64,000 nucleotides of DNA from Isoetes taiwanensis. Its lineage: Eukaryota > Streptophyta > Lycopodiopsida > Isoetales > Isoetaceae. Position numbers and translations under genes: made by a program. The DNA lies in NCBI GenBank assembly GCA_021234155.1, contig JAJEKV010000085.1, positions 1,748,896 through 1,812,895 of the forward strand, read 5' to 3'. Positions within the stretch are counted from its first letter, which is position 1. Every line of letters begins with the position of its first letter. The notes under the pieces were generated by a model. It was not told the origin of the DNA, searched no databases, and saw only the letters and a program-made list of their open reading frames with translations. Shown piece after piece: positions 22,538 to 32,598 of this stretch.

Positions 22538-22603
22538 TCATTTGGCTGCTTTGACGATTAAGCCTCGGCGGGGCTTTCTAGCGGTCTGTTTTGTCCGGGC
22601 CAT
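22538..22603 (-). CDS. Histone H3-like N-terminal tail segment
   Basis: From the ATG at 22,603 the minus strand encodes MARTKQTARKPRRG and reaches an in-frame TGA after 21 codons. The first ten residues are identical to the canonical H3 tail, keeping Lys4 and Lys9; Ser10 is Pro here. The start is 102 bp downstream of a perfect TATA box. Because the fold at 21,363-21,617 has the same orientation and no other start with this context, I infer one gene broken by a stop or intron. Confidence 0.8.
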   Translation of the reverse strand: MARTKQTARKPRRGLIVKAAK

Positions 22604-22704
22604 GTTCGACGGTTCGCCGATTCGAGCTATGCGCCAGAAGATCGCCTTGGCAAGGGAGAGCAGACTTTCTAAGCAGGGTACGCGAAAAATGAGGGGGTCT
22701 AGGT

Positions 22705-22714
22705 CTATTTATAG
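22705..22714 (-). promoter_or_regulatory. TATA box of the H3-like gene
   Basis: The minus strand reads CTATAAATAG, followed by a leader with AGCAGGG- and GGCGATCTTC-like segments that also occur in the leader of accessory ORF 2. Confidence 0.7.
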
Positions 22715-22791
22715 GGGTCGATTTTAGGTCAAACTTCAAACTACCTTTTTGGGTCATCTAGGACATCTAAAACACCTAAATTCAAGCATGG

Positions 22792-23076
22792 TCTCACACG
22801 TTGCGCCCAGACCGATAATGAGAAGTTAATTTTTTGTCCTGGCGCGACGTGTGAGACATGGTGGGTCCCGCTATTACATTTTATACTTTCTAAGCATATA
22901 ACATGTCAATTTTACTATTTCTTAGTTCAAAGTTAGAATTATCAAGTTATGTTTCTGTAATTTATGATTTTTTTTTTTTTTTTTTTTTTTTTCGTGTGTT
23001 TCAAGCTGAATGTCTCACACGTTGCGCCCAGCCCAAAAATGAGATTCTCATTATCTGTCCGCGACGTGTGAGACCA
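22792..23076 (-). repeat. Paired hairpin module upstream of the H3-like gene
   Basis: Two inverted repeats (22792-22860, 23013-23076) with the same arms and the same loop signatures, in the same order, as 20951-21216. A 24-base poly(T) run (about 22,969-22,992) lies between them. Arms carry ACGT cores. Confidence 0.85.
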
Positions 23077-23268
23077 CCCTACTTTTTGAAGGTTGGCTCA
23101 CCAATTTTAGTCTTTTTATGTTTTTTTTTTCATTCATTCTAACTGTTACTAGCTTAGCATAAACTACAAAAATGAGAAAAAAATTTCCCCATTTTTCGAG
23201 GTTTAAGGATCCTATCAAGTTAGTGCTATTGGGAGCATGGTTAGTGCTTTGCTCTTGGTCACCAAGAA

Positions 23269-23284
23269 CATAGCTCTAATACCA
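23269..23284 (-). promoter_or_regulatory. Primer-binding site
   Basis: The minus strand reads TGGTATTAGAGCTATG right after the 5' LTR. It matches the initiator-Met tRNA type site TGGTATCAGAGC with one change. Confidence 0.8.
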
Positions 23285-23285
23285 C

Positions 23286-24936
23286 TGTGACGTCCCCTAC
23301 TCGTATACGGCGCACTCACCGTATACAAACAGGAGTTCATCCCCCATACCAGCTCCATGCCGATACAGGGCCCTCCACATGACACTGCAACCGTGACGGG
23401 TTCCAGTTGGAAGAGTGAAGGGGTCATTTTACCCCATCTCCCTCAGGGCCTACCTAGCTGCGGAAGCGTAAACATACATGTCAATATATAATACAAGCAC
23501 ATATCCACCTCGAAGGGTGGCCCATCACATCTGCATAGACAAGGTGAGCACAATACATATGGGGAGTCCTACCCAAGGCTCGGACTCAAGGGGATGACTG
23601 ACGGCTTGGGTCTCGAGTTCATTGCGCATGCAATTCATGGCAATGGATTTGGCTGGCATATGAACATGGCATAGGGTTGTCCACTCCATCCGCCCCTCCC
23701 ATGCACACTTTGCGTAGTAGGTCGAAAGGTGTTGGGACCCCGATCAGAGCCCTCACGGATGCATAGCCAAAGGGCTATTCTGGTCTCATCCTCCCGGTTC
23801 CGATGGGGGCGGGAAGGATCGCTCCCTCCAGAGATCTGCATGCCGACTCAAGGTGACTAGAGGGCCACTGCCCGTATTCGACTGAACCCACTGGAAAGTG
23901 TACACCACTTCACGGATGTCGAGTCCATGCCCTACCCACACTCAGTGGTAAGCCATTAGACCTAGTCACTATGATCCCTGGTAGGCCTTACACACCAGAG
24001 GGATCGTTCAAGAGTCGGAACATGAACCTCCTTCTTAGCCAGTCTGGCCCCTTCACCCACAACTAGGTGTGGTTCTTGTGCACAGGCCGAATCTATAGTG
24101 TGCTAGAGAGGAGCATCTACTACCAAGCTTGAGGTCTCTACCCCCCTTCCCAATACAAGGAGTTCATAGAGATACATCATCCATATACATCACAGAAGAA
24201 CTAAAGAACTATATCTAGTCTATATCATAGAGTTAGGTTCTTTAGTTAGAGGCTGGTATCTAGAGATCTAGAAGGCTGCTATGGGCAATTTAATAGGCTA
24301 AACCTACTGATTCTATAACTGAAATAGGGTTTAGACTATTTAATTGGCTAAATACCTGATCCTTGAGTGGCTCCTTCGGACCTGAGTTCGACCATCCTGC
24401 TGAAACGCTCGAATCAAGGGAAACTAATGGTGCAATTCTCTCAGGCAGAGTCTGGGAGGCGGTTTTGGCTCTTGAGGCAGCCAAAACAGAGCTCTAAAAC
24501 CCTAGAAACGAAAAATGGGCAAGTTAGGGTTTCCCTTCTTAAATAGACAAGGGGTTGGCTAGGGTTTCCAATTATCCCCTTTTGGCATGTGGGATAATTG
24601 GGAATGGGCCCACTTGCCTTTAATGGCTAGGTGGCAGAATGTGCCCACATGGAAATGTGTGCCCACATTAATGTGTACATTGGTAAATGTGCACATTAAT
24701 TGCACACTTGGGTATGGCCCACTTGGCATAAAGTGTCCATATGGAAATGTGTGCCCACATTAATGTGTACATTGGTAAATGTGCACATTAATACTAATGC
24801 ACATTCTTAGCAAGTTGCCCCCTAGGGCTACCCACTGGGTTACACGTCGGTGTACGCGTCAGTCGGAGTGGCGTGTACGCGTGACGAGGCAGTACAGTAT
24901 ACGTCCTGGGACCGTATATTGTTCTGGAACGTCACA
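23286..24936 (-). repeat. Chromovirus 5' LTR (1,651 bp)
   Basis: Starts TGTGACGTCC and ends AACGTCACA on the + strand. Paired with 11612-13278. The primer-binding site lies on its inner side. Confidence 0.92.
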
Positions 24937-25350
24937 GCAGCTCATCACAATGGCCACCTGCTGCAATATATTCAAGCCTTTATGCTTCCAACTGCTTAGG
25001 ACAGTCCTGGACTGAAAATTAGTAAGTTTAGCAGCCCCAATCTTCTCCTTGATTAAGTTTTGATGTGCCATGCCTTTATTTGAGAAATTTCTCTCAAGAA
25101 ACTTCCAAATAGCTTTAAACTTAATCAACTTCTCTAATTGTGACTGAATAGTAGCATCTACCAGAAGATTGATGGTAGAAACAACAATGGTGTTCACTTC
25201 TGCTGCATTTGCATTCTTAGTACTGACAAAATCTTCATGAAATACCTCTCCCAACCTGTTGAAGATCAAGTAATGCTTGATAAACACCTTCCAAATATGA
25301 TAATTTGCATTGGTTAATCTCACATCCTGTGAAAACTTGAAGGGATCCAT
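24937..25350 (-). pseudogene. Copia gag N-terminus (interrupted by chromovirus)
   Basis: From the ATG at 25,350 the minus strand encodes MDPFKFSQDVRLTNANYHIW, then KALWKFLERNF-like and LNLLIKEKIG-like helices: the UBN2-type Gag of plant Ty1/copia. It runs into the GCAGC target duplication at 24,937; its C-terminus lies across the chromovirus at 11,611-11,265. Confidence 0.75.
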
Positions 25351-25857
25351 CAAAAAAAAAAAAAATTTTGATTTCAAAACTTGTCTCATAGCTCACGAAT
25401 TTTAGGCTGCCTTCTCTTCCATGGATCCAAAAAGATTGCCCGACATCAAGATCCTCAAAAAGTTGCAGACCTTTTAGAATCCCCAAATAAAGGAAATAGC
25501 TCTTCAATGACACTGCCAGACCAAATTTTAACCGGCACTCCTCCTGCCTCAAGTTCCCCAATGGTACTTGTGATCCATGGCAAAGCAACCCTGCTGCAAT
25601 GCCTAACATACATGCAATCTTGCATGCATGCAACATGCAAATGACCCCAGCAAAGTCAAGACTCCAACAAAATCACAACCTGAAAAAAGAAGAAGAAGAT
25701 AATTCTATCTTCAAACTGCAGTTTCCTGCTTCTTATTGTAGAGCGCACTCTTGCTCACACCACATGAAAACAAAGCCGACCAGAGCAATCTTGCCAGCAT
25801 TTGGATCTGAGTGACCAACACTACGCTCGCACTATGCTTAGAAAGGCTCTGATACAA
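25351..25857 (-). other. Copia 5' leader with primer-binding site
   Basis: Directly inside the 5' LTR the minus strand reads TTGTATCAGAGCC (about 25,845-25,857), a Met-tRNA type primer-binding site. The rest is untranslated leader, including an A-run near 25,351-25,366. Confidence 0.65.
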
Positions 25858-26107
25858 TGTTAACTTGAAAAGCACAAAGAAGTTGCTGGCACAGAGGGCA
25901 AGATACACAAAACTGAGATAAAGTTGAATTGATCAAGAAGCTACCTATACATGGGTTTAACGCTTCTCTCTAACAAAATAACAAACTCTTTCAGAATAAA
26001 CTCTTTCGGACTTACTGATTATACTTGTAGTACATGTATGGTGACACATGTCATCCATCTAACTACCTAGCTAACTGTTAAGGCTTTAGTTTACTAACTC
26101 CAATACA
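25858..26107 (-). repeat. Copia 5' LTR
   Basis: Starts TGTTAACTTG and ends AATACA on the + strand, ~250 bp, matching 10896-11130. A primer-binding site sits on its inner side. Confidence 0.82.
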
Positions 26108-27030
26108 AGTGGCATGAGTTCCACAGAGCCGCAATTGTTGAATTATGTTATCTAATATAGGATGAGATGGTCAAGAAAAAAAAAGGTATTTTTTTCGTTC
26201 ATTATCAGGAGCAAAGTTTATAAATTTGATTGAGAATTAGAGTTGGGCTATTGATATGGGAAACTGGACATGAAGATATTTTGCTTAATAAAAAAGTTAT
26301 CTAACTTAGATTTGTTGATACGATCCTTTGAAATTGGGATGTTTAAATGATCTTGCAGCAATATTTTAACAGTATCACAATTTAAGAACAAGATCAAGAG
26401 AGATAGTACTTCACCAAATTGACTGGAGCACACTGGGTCTACTTGTTTGTCGGATTTTTTTTTTTACAGATGTTGGTCGTTCCAGCAAGGTTGATGCCAC
26501 TTCGACAGGTTACCGGTCTGCTTAAGATTTCCCAGGCTGAAAGGTTCCACCAACAATAACGATCATCCATTATATAGAGGCCAATCCCCTTTTTCTTTGA
26601 AGTAGCCATTATCTAAAATTAGGTTGTTGTCCCTTTTAAGAATGAATCTTGCTGCCTCCTTTTCCCATCTCCCATTTAAATAATTCAAGGGGTATTCAAT
26701 AGCCATTGGAACCTTATACATATTTTAAGTGGGATATCCTTTTTATAAAATAAAGATTACAATATCCAATGGTATTAGTCACGACCCCATCACGTAATAA
26801 TAATCTTGCCCCATAACGGTTTGCCCTTTAATGGTTCCCATATTATTCTATGCCCCTTTAACTTATTGCATCACTAGTGAAAATCCATAGGAATAATTTT
26901 CACCTAGAACTTATATTTCTCAAACCCATTCACCGTGGACCACTCCCCTGTGCTTGCTCCATATCACTTGTATGATCATTACATATGCATTTAATGATCT
27001 TAGGCGCACTAAACAAATATGACATGTGTT
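26108..27030. other. Intergenic, no gene recognised
   Basis: AT-rich sequence with poly(A)/(T) runs. It shares a short CACCGTGGA-CACTCCCC phrase with 3,330-3,360. Confidence 0.5.
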
Positions 27031-27037
27031 CAGTGTA

Positions 27038-27297
27038 GTACTGTACTATGCACATAGTACGTAAGCAATGTACAGTACAGGATAACGTACAAGAGCCAAT
27101 TTACATCAAAAGTTCTTGCTTGAAGTACGCATACGGAATATACGGTACCATAAATATGTATGGTACGTGCTTCAACCCAAAAAATATATACATAACTCTT
27201 TTTATTTTTAAAAGACATACATGTATCGTACCTATAAAGTACATACACAGTACATGTATCGTACCAATAATGTACGTACCATATTCGTACATGTACG
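27038..27297. promoter_or_regulatory. GTAC-dense block
   Basis: By eye I count 17 GTAC tetramers in ~260 bp, where about one is expected. GTAC is the core bound by plant SBP-box factors, including copper-responsive SPL7/CRR1. The block may equally be a decayed GTAC-rich repeat; no obvious nearby start depends on it. Confidence 0.35.
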
Positions 27298-27903
27298 AAA
27301 GACCCTTAAATATGAAAAATGTAACGTATACGTATGTAATCTACACTGCACATATCTCAAAGTTTCCCTTTGATAAAAAACAAGAAAATGAAGTGGAGCA
27401 CTTGAAAACTGCTACCATGAACAGGCAGAGGAGCATTTTGTACGAAATGCACAAAGACAAAACACGCAGGTAATCTACTGAATAGAAAAGTTAAACTTGA
27501 AATACAATGAACTCCATCAGTTATGGAGCAAATTGAGTCGTGATCAAAGAAGACGAGCTCTCCCCAACCTTTCTTAAACTATGGCGATGGGTCAGCAACA
27601 CCACAAAGCCTACTAGAAGGAAAAACAAGTAAGTCGTATTTAATTAAAGTGGGACTCATTCCATTCCCACTTTTTTTCGGAACCCTGTTAATTTACACGA
27701 AAAGGAGCACCCCGACCCGAAACTATCCTTAATTCGAATTTTTGTTTGTTATTGTGCATCCAAGCTTTCTTCCAGTTTTCCTTGGATAGCGAGTCGAGAA
27801 CAAGAACAATGCAACTAAAACAAAGGAAATTCATTAAAGATTGAAACCAAAGCTCTAATTGAAAAAGAATTTTTATTAATAAATTGAATAGGTACAATGT
27901 ATT
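27298..27903. other. Intergenic, no gene recognised
   Basis: AT-rich. A 26-bp phrase (27,627-27,653) recurs inverted at 46,808-46,834. A half palindrome GCGAGTCGAGAA of the 24-bp family is at 27,789-27,800. Confidence 0.45.
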
Positions 27904-28411
27904 TTACATCGGACGCAGAGACCATGGCGGTCTTGCTGTCACTACAGTTACATCATCGTGGTAGGTGGTCCACCTTAGGGGATTAACTTGCGGCGCTTCT
28001 TCACGCCGACTGTAAGCCTTGGGGGCAACCTGTAGAGTGTGGAATGCCTCACGTGGAGGTGCCTCTGGAGCCACTGGCTGACCTGTCCACCCGACTTCTC
28101 CACTCTCCTCCCGCAGCTTTTCATCGAATATGCTCCTTCCCCAACCTCCGTGGATGTTATGCAATGCTTGCAAGATGCTTTGAGCTTTCTGGACTGTCTC
28201 TAATTTCTTCTCCTCTTCTTTATCCCGAGCATGTGCATGGCGTCTGCATTCATGAGCAACCTTATCCCAAAGGCCTGACAAGAGTGTAGCGTGAGCTGGA
28301 TCTGTGCCAGAACGGTATCTCTTCCGCCTTGAGCGGGATCTGTGCCGCCTGGTGCGGTCTCTGTGATGCCTGAACGGGATCTGTGCTGGTGTCGGATCTG
28401 TGCCTGAACCA
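27904..28411 (-). CDS. Terminal exon with an Arg/Ser-rich segment, unknown
   Basis: The minus strand has an acceptor-like CTTGCTCCAG near 28,415, then an open frame GGSGTDPTPAQIPFRHH, a basic RHRSRSRRKRYRSG stretch, a predicted charged helix (HARDKEEEKKLETVQKAQSI) and a stop at 27,904. RS repeats are typical of RNA-processing proteins, but the family is not recognised. It may be the last exon of the FCP1-like gene immediately upstream or a separate gene. Confidence 0.45.
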
Positions 28412-28620
28412 CCTGGAGCAAGGAGAGTCTATGATTAACAATTACGGTGCCATTAGTCAAAACGAAGAAAAGAATGGTGAAATCAAATTACAATAGAGAA
28501 CATTCATTCCATATGTACAACCAGGAAACCCAATATACAACCATTATCATAATAGATTATGGCTGCATCCAGTCACACAAACAAACATACAAATGGTTTC
28601 ATCAACAGGACAAGCATGCC

Positions 28621-28644
28621 TTTCTCGACTTGCGAGTCGAGAAA
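28621..28644. repeat. 24-bp palindrome (one mismatch)
   Basis: TTTCTCGACT-TGCGAGTCGAGAAA: a member of the family with core TCTCGACTCGCGAGTCGAGA, carrying C-to-T at the centre. Confidence 0.85.
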
Positions 28645-28747
28645 GCCAGCGAAAACTCAATATACATGTATATTCATTACAAAACATAGTACATTTCTTC
28701 ACGTTTCTTTACAATATTCACACAATTTGACTATCTGAAAGCAGAGG

Positions 28748-29425
28748 TCACTCTTCTTGATCACCAAAATATTTGTAGTCCATAGCTTTCATGATCGCGC
28801 GGCTCTCTGGATCGGGTTCCTTGAGGCTCGGATAGTTCGCAATCACATCGGCCACAAGAATGGCAAAGAGGGATTCCGCCAAGACAGGACAAAGTCCGAA
28901 AGACAAGCCACCTATCCGTCTCATACTCTTCTGGTCGATAAGTCTTAGCAATGATTGTATTTTGCGAGTTATGATAGCACTTGTAGGCGGAGTCATCTAT
29001 GATCAGCGTGTTGTGTTTGCCATAGTCCGAGAATTGTTCATAAACCCTGTCCAGCCTTTTCACCATAATATGCTTCCCCTTTGTGATGGCTGGATCGAGA
29101 TCTGACACATGCTCGACCCTTTCGCTTCCCCAAACAAACTTGAACTTCAAAACTGGAAGGCCGAGAACACCAAGAACATTGACAATATTTTTCTTTGCCA
29201 TACAAGACCATATGGCCACTTCGAATCCCCGTTCCAGGCACCATTCAATAATTTCCTTTGCTCTAGGCCTCGGATACACGATTTTATGCTCCGTTTTCGT
29301 CGGGATCTGCGAGGTGTTAAGCTTAGGGACGTCTTTATCGTGGTATACTGCAGCTAATACTCCATTGACGTCAAATATTACAAGCTTGGTGGGACCAGCT
29401 GGATCCCAGTTGGAGTTTGGCTCTG
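28748..29425 (-). pseudogene. FCP1/NIF-like HAD phosphatase domain, degenerate
   Basis: The minus strand encodes KLVIFDVNGVLAAVYHDK, YPRPRAKEIIEWC, FEVAIWSCMAKKN, KHIMVKRLDRVY and NTLIIDDSAYKCYHN, the order of motifs in FCP1-homology HAD phosphatases. The catalytic DxDxT/V motif reads DVNGV, so the second Asp (general acid/base) is Asn. A TAG lies just upstream (29,427) in the frame joining it to the preceding exon, and a frameshift near 28,915 moves the C-terminus to another frame ending GDQEE at 28,748. Probably non-catalytic even if once expressed. Confidence 0.75.
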
Positions 29426-29426
29426 A

Positions 29427-29595
29427 CTATATTTCCGGTTCGTCGGGATCCATATGCGGGATCATTAATTTTTCAGGTCCTTTCTGGCTGTCCGCAGTGT
29501 TTTGCTGTTGATTGTCTTTGGGGTGTACAGTGTCCTCAAGACGTGAACCGCCACTAGATATTGACAATGATCCGGAGTCGTTGCGTTCGATGTTC
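29427..29595 (-). CDS. Exon joining methylase-like and FCP1-like parts
   Basis: After the acceptor TTTCAG (29,596-29,600) the frame reads GNIERNDSGSLSISSGGSRL-like, hydrophilic and acidic, to MDPDEPEI and a TAG at 29,427. It is spliced in phase to the exon ending at 29,711. The downstream FCP1-like region continues in the same frame beyond the TAG. Confidence 0.6.
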
Positions 29596-29710
29596 CTGAA
29601 ATGATGAGAGATGTCAAATAGGAAACGAGTTTTCTCGACTCGCGAGTCGAGAATGGAAAGGTTTCTCGACTCGCGAGTCGAGAAACACGGACAGAGCAAT
29701 GTGAACTCAC
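29596..29710 (-). other. 115-bp intron containing two palindromes
   Basis: Donor GTGAGT after ATTGAG (29,710) and acceptor TTTCAG (29,596). Joining the exons preserves the frame (KLR-NIERND). The intron holds two copies of the palindrome, at 29631-29653 and 29662-29685. Confidence 0.7.
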
Positions 29711-30483
29711 CTCAATTTCAGATTCTCAAGAATTTGTTCCGCAGCATTCTGGTCTAAACCTTTGAGATTCTCGTCTCCGTCATGTTTGTCTCCCTCGCTC
29801 TCAGGTTTGTCTTCGTCATCATCGTCCTTACTGCTTCCATTTGTCTTCCTCCCTTTGAAATGCTCATGAAGCAGATCCAGGTATGATTGAATGGTTTCAA
29901 CCATGTCCTTATTTCCAACCACGGATATAGGTTTCATTCCATACAGCATAGCCCCCTGAGAGAACAGGTCATTCATGTACCACTCGCATACAATTTGATC
30001 TTCCTCGACCAAGCTGGTTATGAAGAACTTGATAACCCTTGGCCGGATAGGAATTCTATGTATAGGGCTTGTCGCACCATCATTGCTGACTTTGTCCATC
30101 GATGGCACATCCTCCATAAATCTGCCGCCCTTCCAGGGTTCCATCTGCTCTTGAGAAATCATGAACCTGTCGAGATAATGATGTTCGCTAGACCACCACT
30201 TGTCCAGGTCTACAGCCGATCTTGAAACCAAAACCAAAACTATATTGGCAAAGCTTGGTGCCTTCGGCAAGCCAAGTCTACACTCATGTTCAAGCTCGTA
30301 TATGGAGTACAAGATCTTGTTGGTGAAGTTAATATCAGCTGCCCATTGGGAGACAAAGTTTGTCCGATTGCCCCAAGATGCAAAAGACAAGGAAACCGAA
30401 AAAGTATCCAGTCGGCCATGTCCGACACGCCTTGTACCAATCGCTCTATGTCGGCTTTCTCATAAAAAGGGTGGGGTCTTCAA
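29711..30483 (-). pseudogene. N4/N6-methylase-like domain, degenerate
   Basis: The minus strand encodes DMADWILF, then (after a frameshift near 30,390) QWAADINFTNKILY, SFANIVLVLVSR and a C-terminal block RPRVIKFFITSLVEEDQIVC, followed by FSQGAML and an IQSYLDLLHEHF helix, then an acidic DDDDEDKPESEGDKHDGD tail. The C-terminal block has the layout of the beta-class DNA methylase region (RP-V-I-FI...DxV-D-F-G-GT), but the usual DPFxGSG is replaced by CEWYMNDLFSQG. Assignment rests on spacing and on the ParB-like domain upstream, a known partner of such methylases. Confidence 0.4.
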
Positions 30484-30863
30484 TCATATTGATGGCAAAT
30501 AGTGCCACGGGCCCGGATGCCGGTTCGCACCACCAAATCCCTTGTGTCCCAATGTTACCGAATGGGGGCTATCATCGGCCTTAAATGGGACCACCCCGAA
30601 TCCAAGCTTCCTCTTCAGAATTGCCATAGCACGTTCAGGGAAGGGAAGGGTTTTGACGTTACGCTTTAGCTTGGTGTTGATGTAGGGTTGACATAGACGG
30701 TTCAATTCCTTCATGTCTTCCTCATCAAGGGCAGCCTTTTCCTTGTAATAATCAAAGTCATGGTATTCATTGGAAGCAACATTGCAGAACTCCGTGATGC
30801 CTTCTTCCAACGCACGCCGTCTCTTTAGGACTGTGGCATAATCCTTTGCATCCTGCATTTTTG
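30484..30863 (-). CDS. Exon of ParB/methylase-like gene, central part
   Basis: Open minus-strand frame: SKMQDAKDYATVLKRRRALE, then a charged region (FDYYKEKAALDEEDMKELNR), KTLPFPERAMAILKRKLGFG and GANRHPGPWHYLPSI. It continues in frame from 32,599 if the inserted retroposon (30,877-32,585) is removed. It ends at a stop at 30,484; the following frame is shifted. Confidence 0.55.
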
Positions 30864-32598
30864 AGCTTCTACTTTTTTTTTTTTTTTTTTTTTTTTTTGA
30901 AGGCAAGGTATTTTTATATTTATAAATAAAGGTGGTCCGAAGACCTTATTACAAGACTCCTCAAGAGCCAGATAGGAAGAATTGTATCAGTTAGTAGAAC
31001 ACATAAAACATCACATAACAAAATATCAGGTACTTAGGTTGGAACCCCCTCGACCTCTTCTTTGCTCTAAGTACTATGTGGGGCACTGCTGGTTCCCATC
31101 AGTACTAGAACAGTGACCACAACCTCTTCCCCGGCAGCAAATACTATGGAAGAAGGTTCCTTGCTTTTCCACTGTTATTTTGCTTCTGCTCCTGTCCACG
31201 TGCTTCTACTAGACCTCCAAAAAGGACTGCTCAAAGATATGATATTTTAAGCACAACACCCCCGAAGGTCATCCTAGCCAATAATGTTATGCCACAGGCC
31301 CATATCTGCTGCTAAAATCAGAGCACGTGATTCCCATGAAGATCCCCTCCTAATGTAGCAAGCCTTAGGCTAACTCCGAATTCAGACTCCAAAAGTAGCC
31401 CACATGCATCCAACTCTATGGTCTTGTCAGCCCATATAAGTCAAGCGCATACATATTAGAACCCTCCCGATTTCTAACCGTATTGAGCCCATCACATTTC
31501 AAGGTTGGTTAAGATTTCCTCGAGCTTTCTCCCGGCTGGGACGGGGAGATCACGAGCTGCTCCAAATCCCCGTCCCTAAAGATACTAGTTCCTTAACCGG
31601 GCATGGGTTAAAGGGCCGTAACAAAAGAGACTTTTTCTAGTAGTACAACAGTTTAGCCGCCATAGTTTCCTCCACTATCTCACGAAAAATATTTTAAACC
31701 CACGCCTGAAACAATAAAGCAAACCGACCAATCCCCACCGAAAGATATTCTTGCAATCTTGCGCCTCGACATGTTACCTTAGCATAAGCACACTAAACAC
31801 AATCTCAAGCCCAGACCACGATGCGGCTTAATAAATCAGAAGCTAGACAAAATCTTTAGCTAATATACTTCACTAAAGTAGCTTACAACTATTCGGAAGA
31901 TAGAAAGAAAGAAACAAGGCTGCAAAACCAGCCATAGACAAGATTCGATCCTCAAGTAGGCCCCTTCGCACATACTTAGAGAAGAAACACCGATGTAATA
32001 AGGGGATTTAGATAAATGGCAAGTCTTAATAGCACACAACACATAAGCCTTGAAACTCCTCCTCCTCAAAATAGCATGGATTCAGACATTTCAAGAACTT
32101 GTTCCCAACCGCGCGAGGTTGGAGATCCCTATTCTGTAAGAACCCAGGCTATAAAAATAAAGATACTAACAGGCCTTCTTCATATCCGGCCAAGACACTG
32201 CAGTGAGTGCAGATCAAAACCGCACTAGAGCGGCCTTCCAACCAAAACTGAAGAAAACCTGATATCCAAAAACGACCAAGCAGCTCAAAGACTAAAAAAT
32301 CGCCATTAGGGCTTACCATAGTGGGCATGATCAGAATCGAAATCAATCAGAGGCAGGGTCTGCAAATCTGTAGCTTGAGGCCACAGAGGAAGCTCCACAC
32401 ACCACTCCTTATCCACAGCCTGAACCATGCCAGCTCCGTCCAGAGCTCATCCAGCAGCATCTTAGGAAGGATCTGCAAGAGCAACAAGGTCGGGCCTCCC
32501 GGCGCCGGCCCTAAAGAAGTTTCTGTGCCCTAGCCGCCATCGCTGGCTCGTTGTCGGCTATACCCTAGCCTCTATCTTTCTAATTCAGCTTCTACTTT
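30864..32598 (-). mobile_element. Poly(A) retroposon inserted in an exon (1.7 kb)
   Basis: A 13-bp direct repeat AGCTTCTACTTTT is at 30864-30876 and 32586-32598. The left side begins with 26 T (30,873-30,898), so the element's poly(A) tail is on the minus strand. The body shows no RT or other recognisable domain; the 5' end is GC-rich with an ATG GCG GCT start. It could be a processed retrocopy or a non-autonomous LINE-mobilised element. Confidence 0.85.

Larger units (their letters stand above)
11612..24936 (-). mobile_element. Ty3 chromovirus carrying a histone H3-like gene, nested in copia
   Basis: LTRs at 11612-13278 and 23286-24936 have inverted termini TGTGACG/CGTCACA and are flanked by the 5-bp target duplication GCAGC (11607-11611 and 24937-24941). 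On the minus strand the order is 5' LTR, primer-binding site, accessory gene 1 (H3-like), accessory gene 2, gag, protease, RT, RNase H, integrase with chromodomain, polypurine tract, 3' LTR. Several frames are broken, so this copy is not autonomous. At 13.3 kb it is longer than a basic chromovirus because of ~4.3 kb of extra sequence between 5' LTR and gag. Confidence 0.9.

Noticed and set aside
19574-22730. Several plus-strand frames of 60-100 codons in the chromovirus leader
   Set aside because: They are shadows of GC-rich minus-strand coding sequence and lie against the element's orientation.
30864-32598. LINE with RT
   Set aside because: Poly(A) tail and target duplication are present, but no RT or endonuclease motif is found on either strand; annotated as a generic retroposon.
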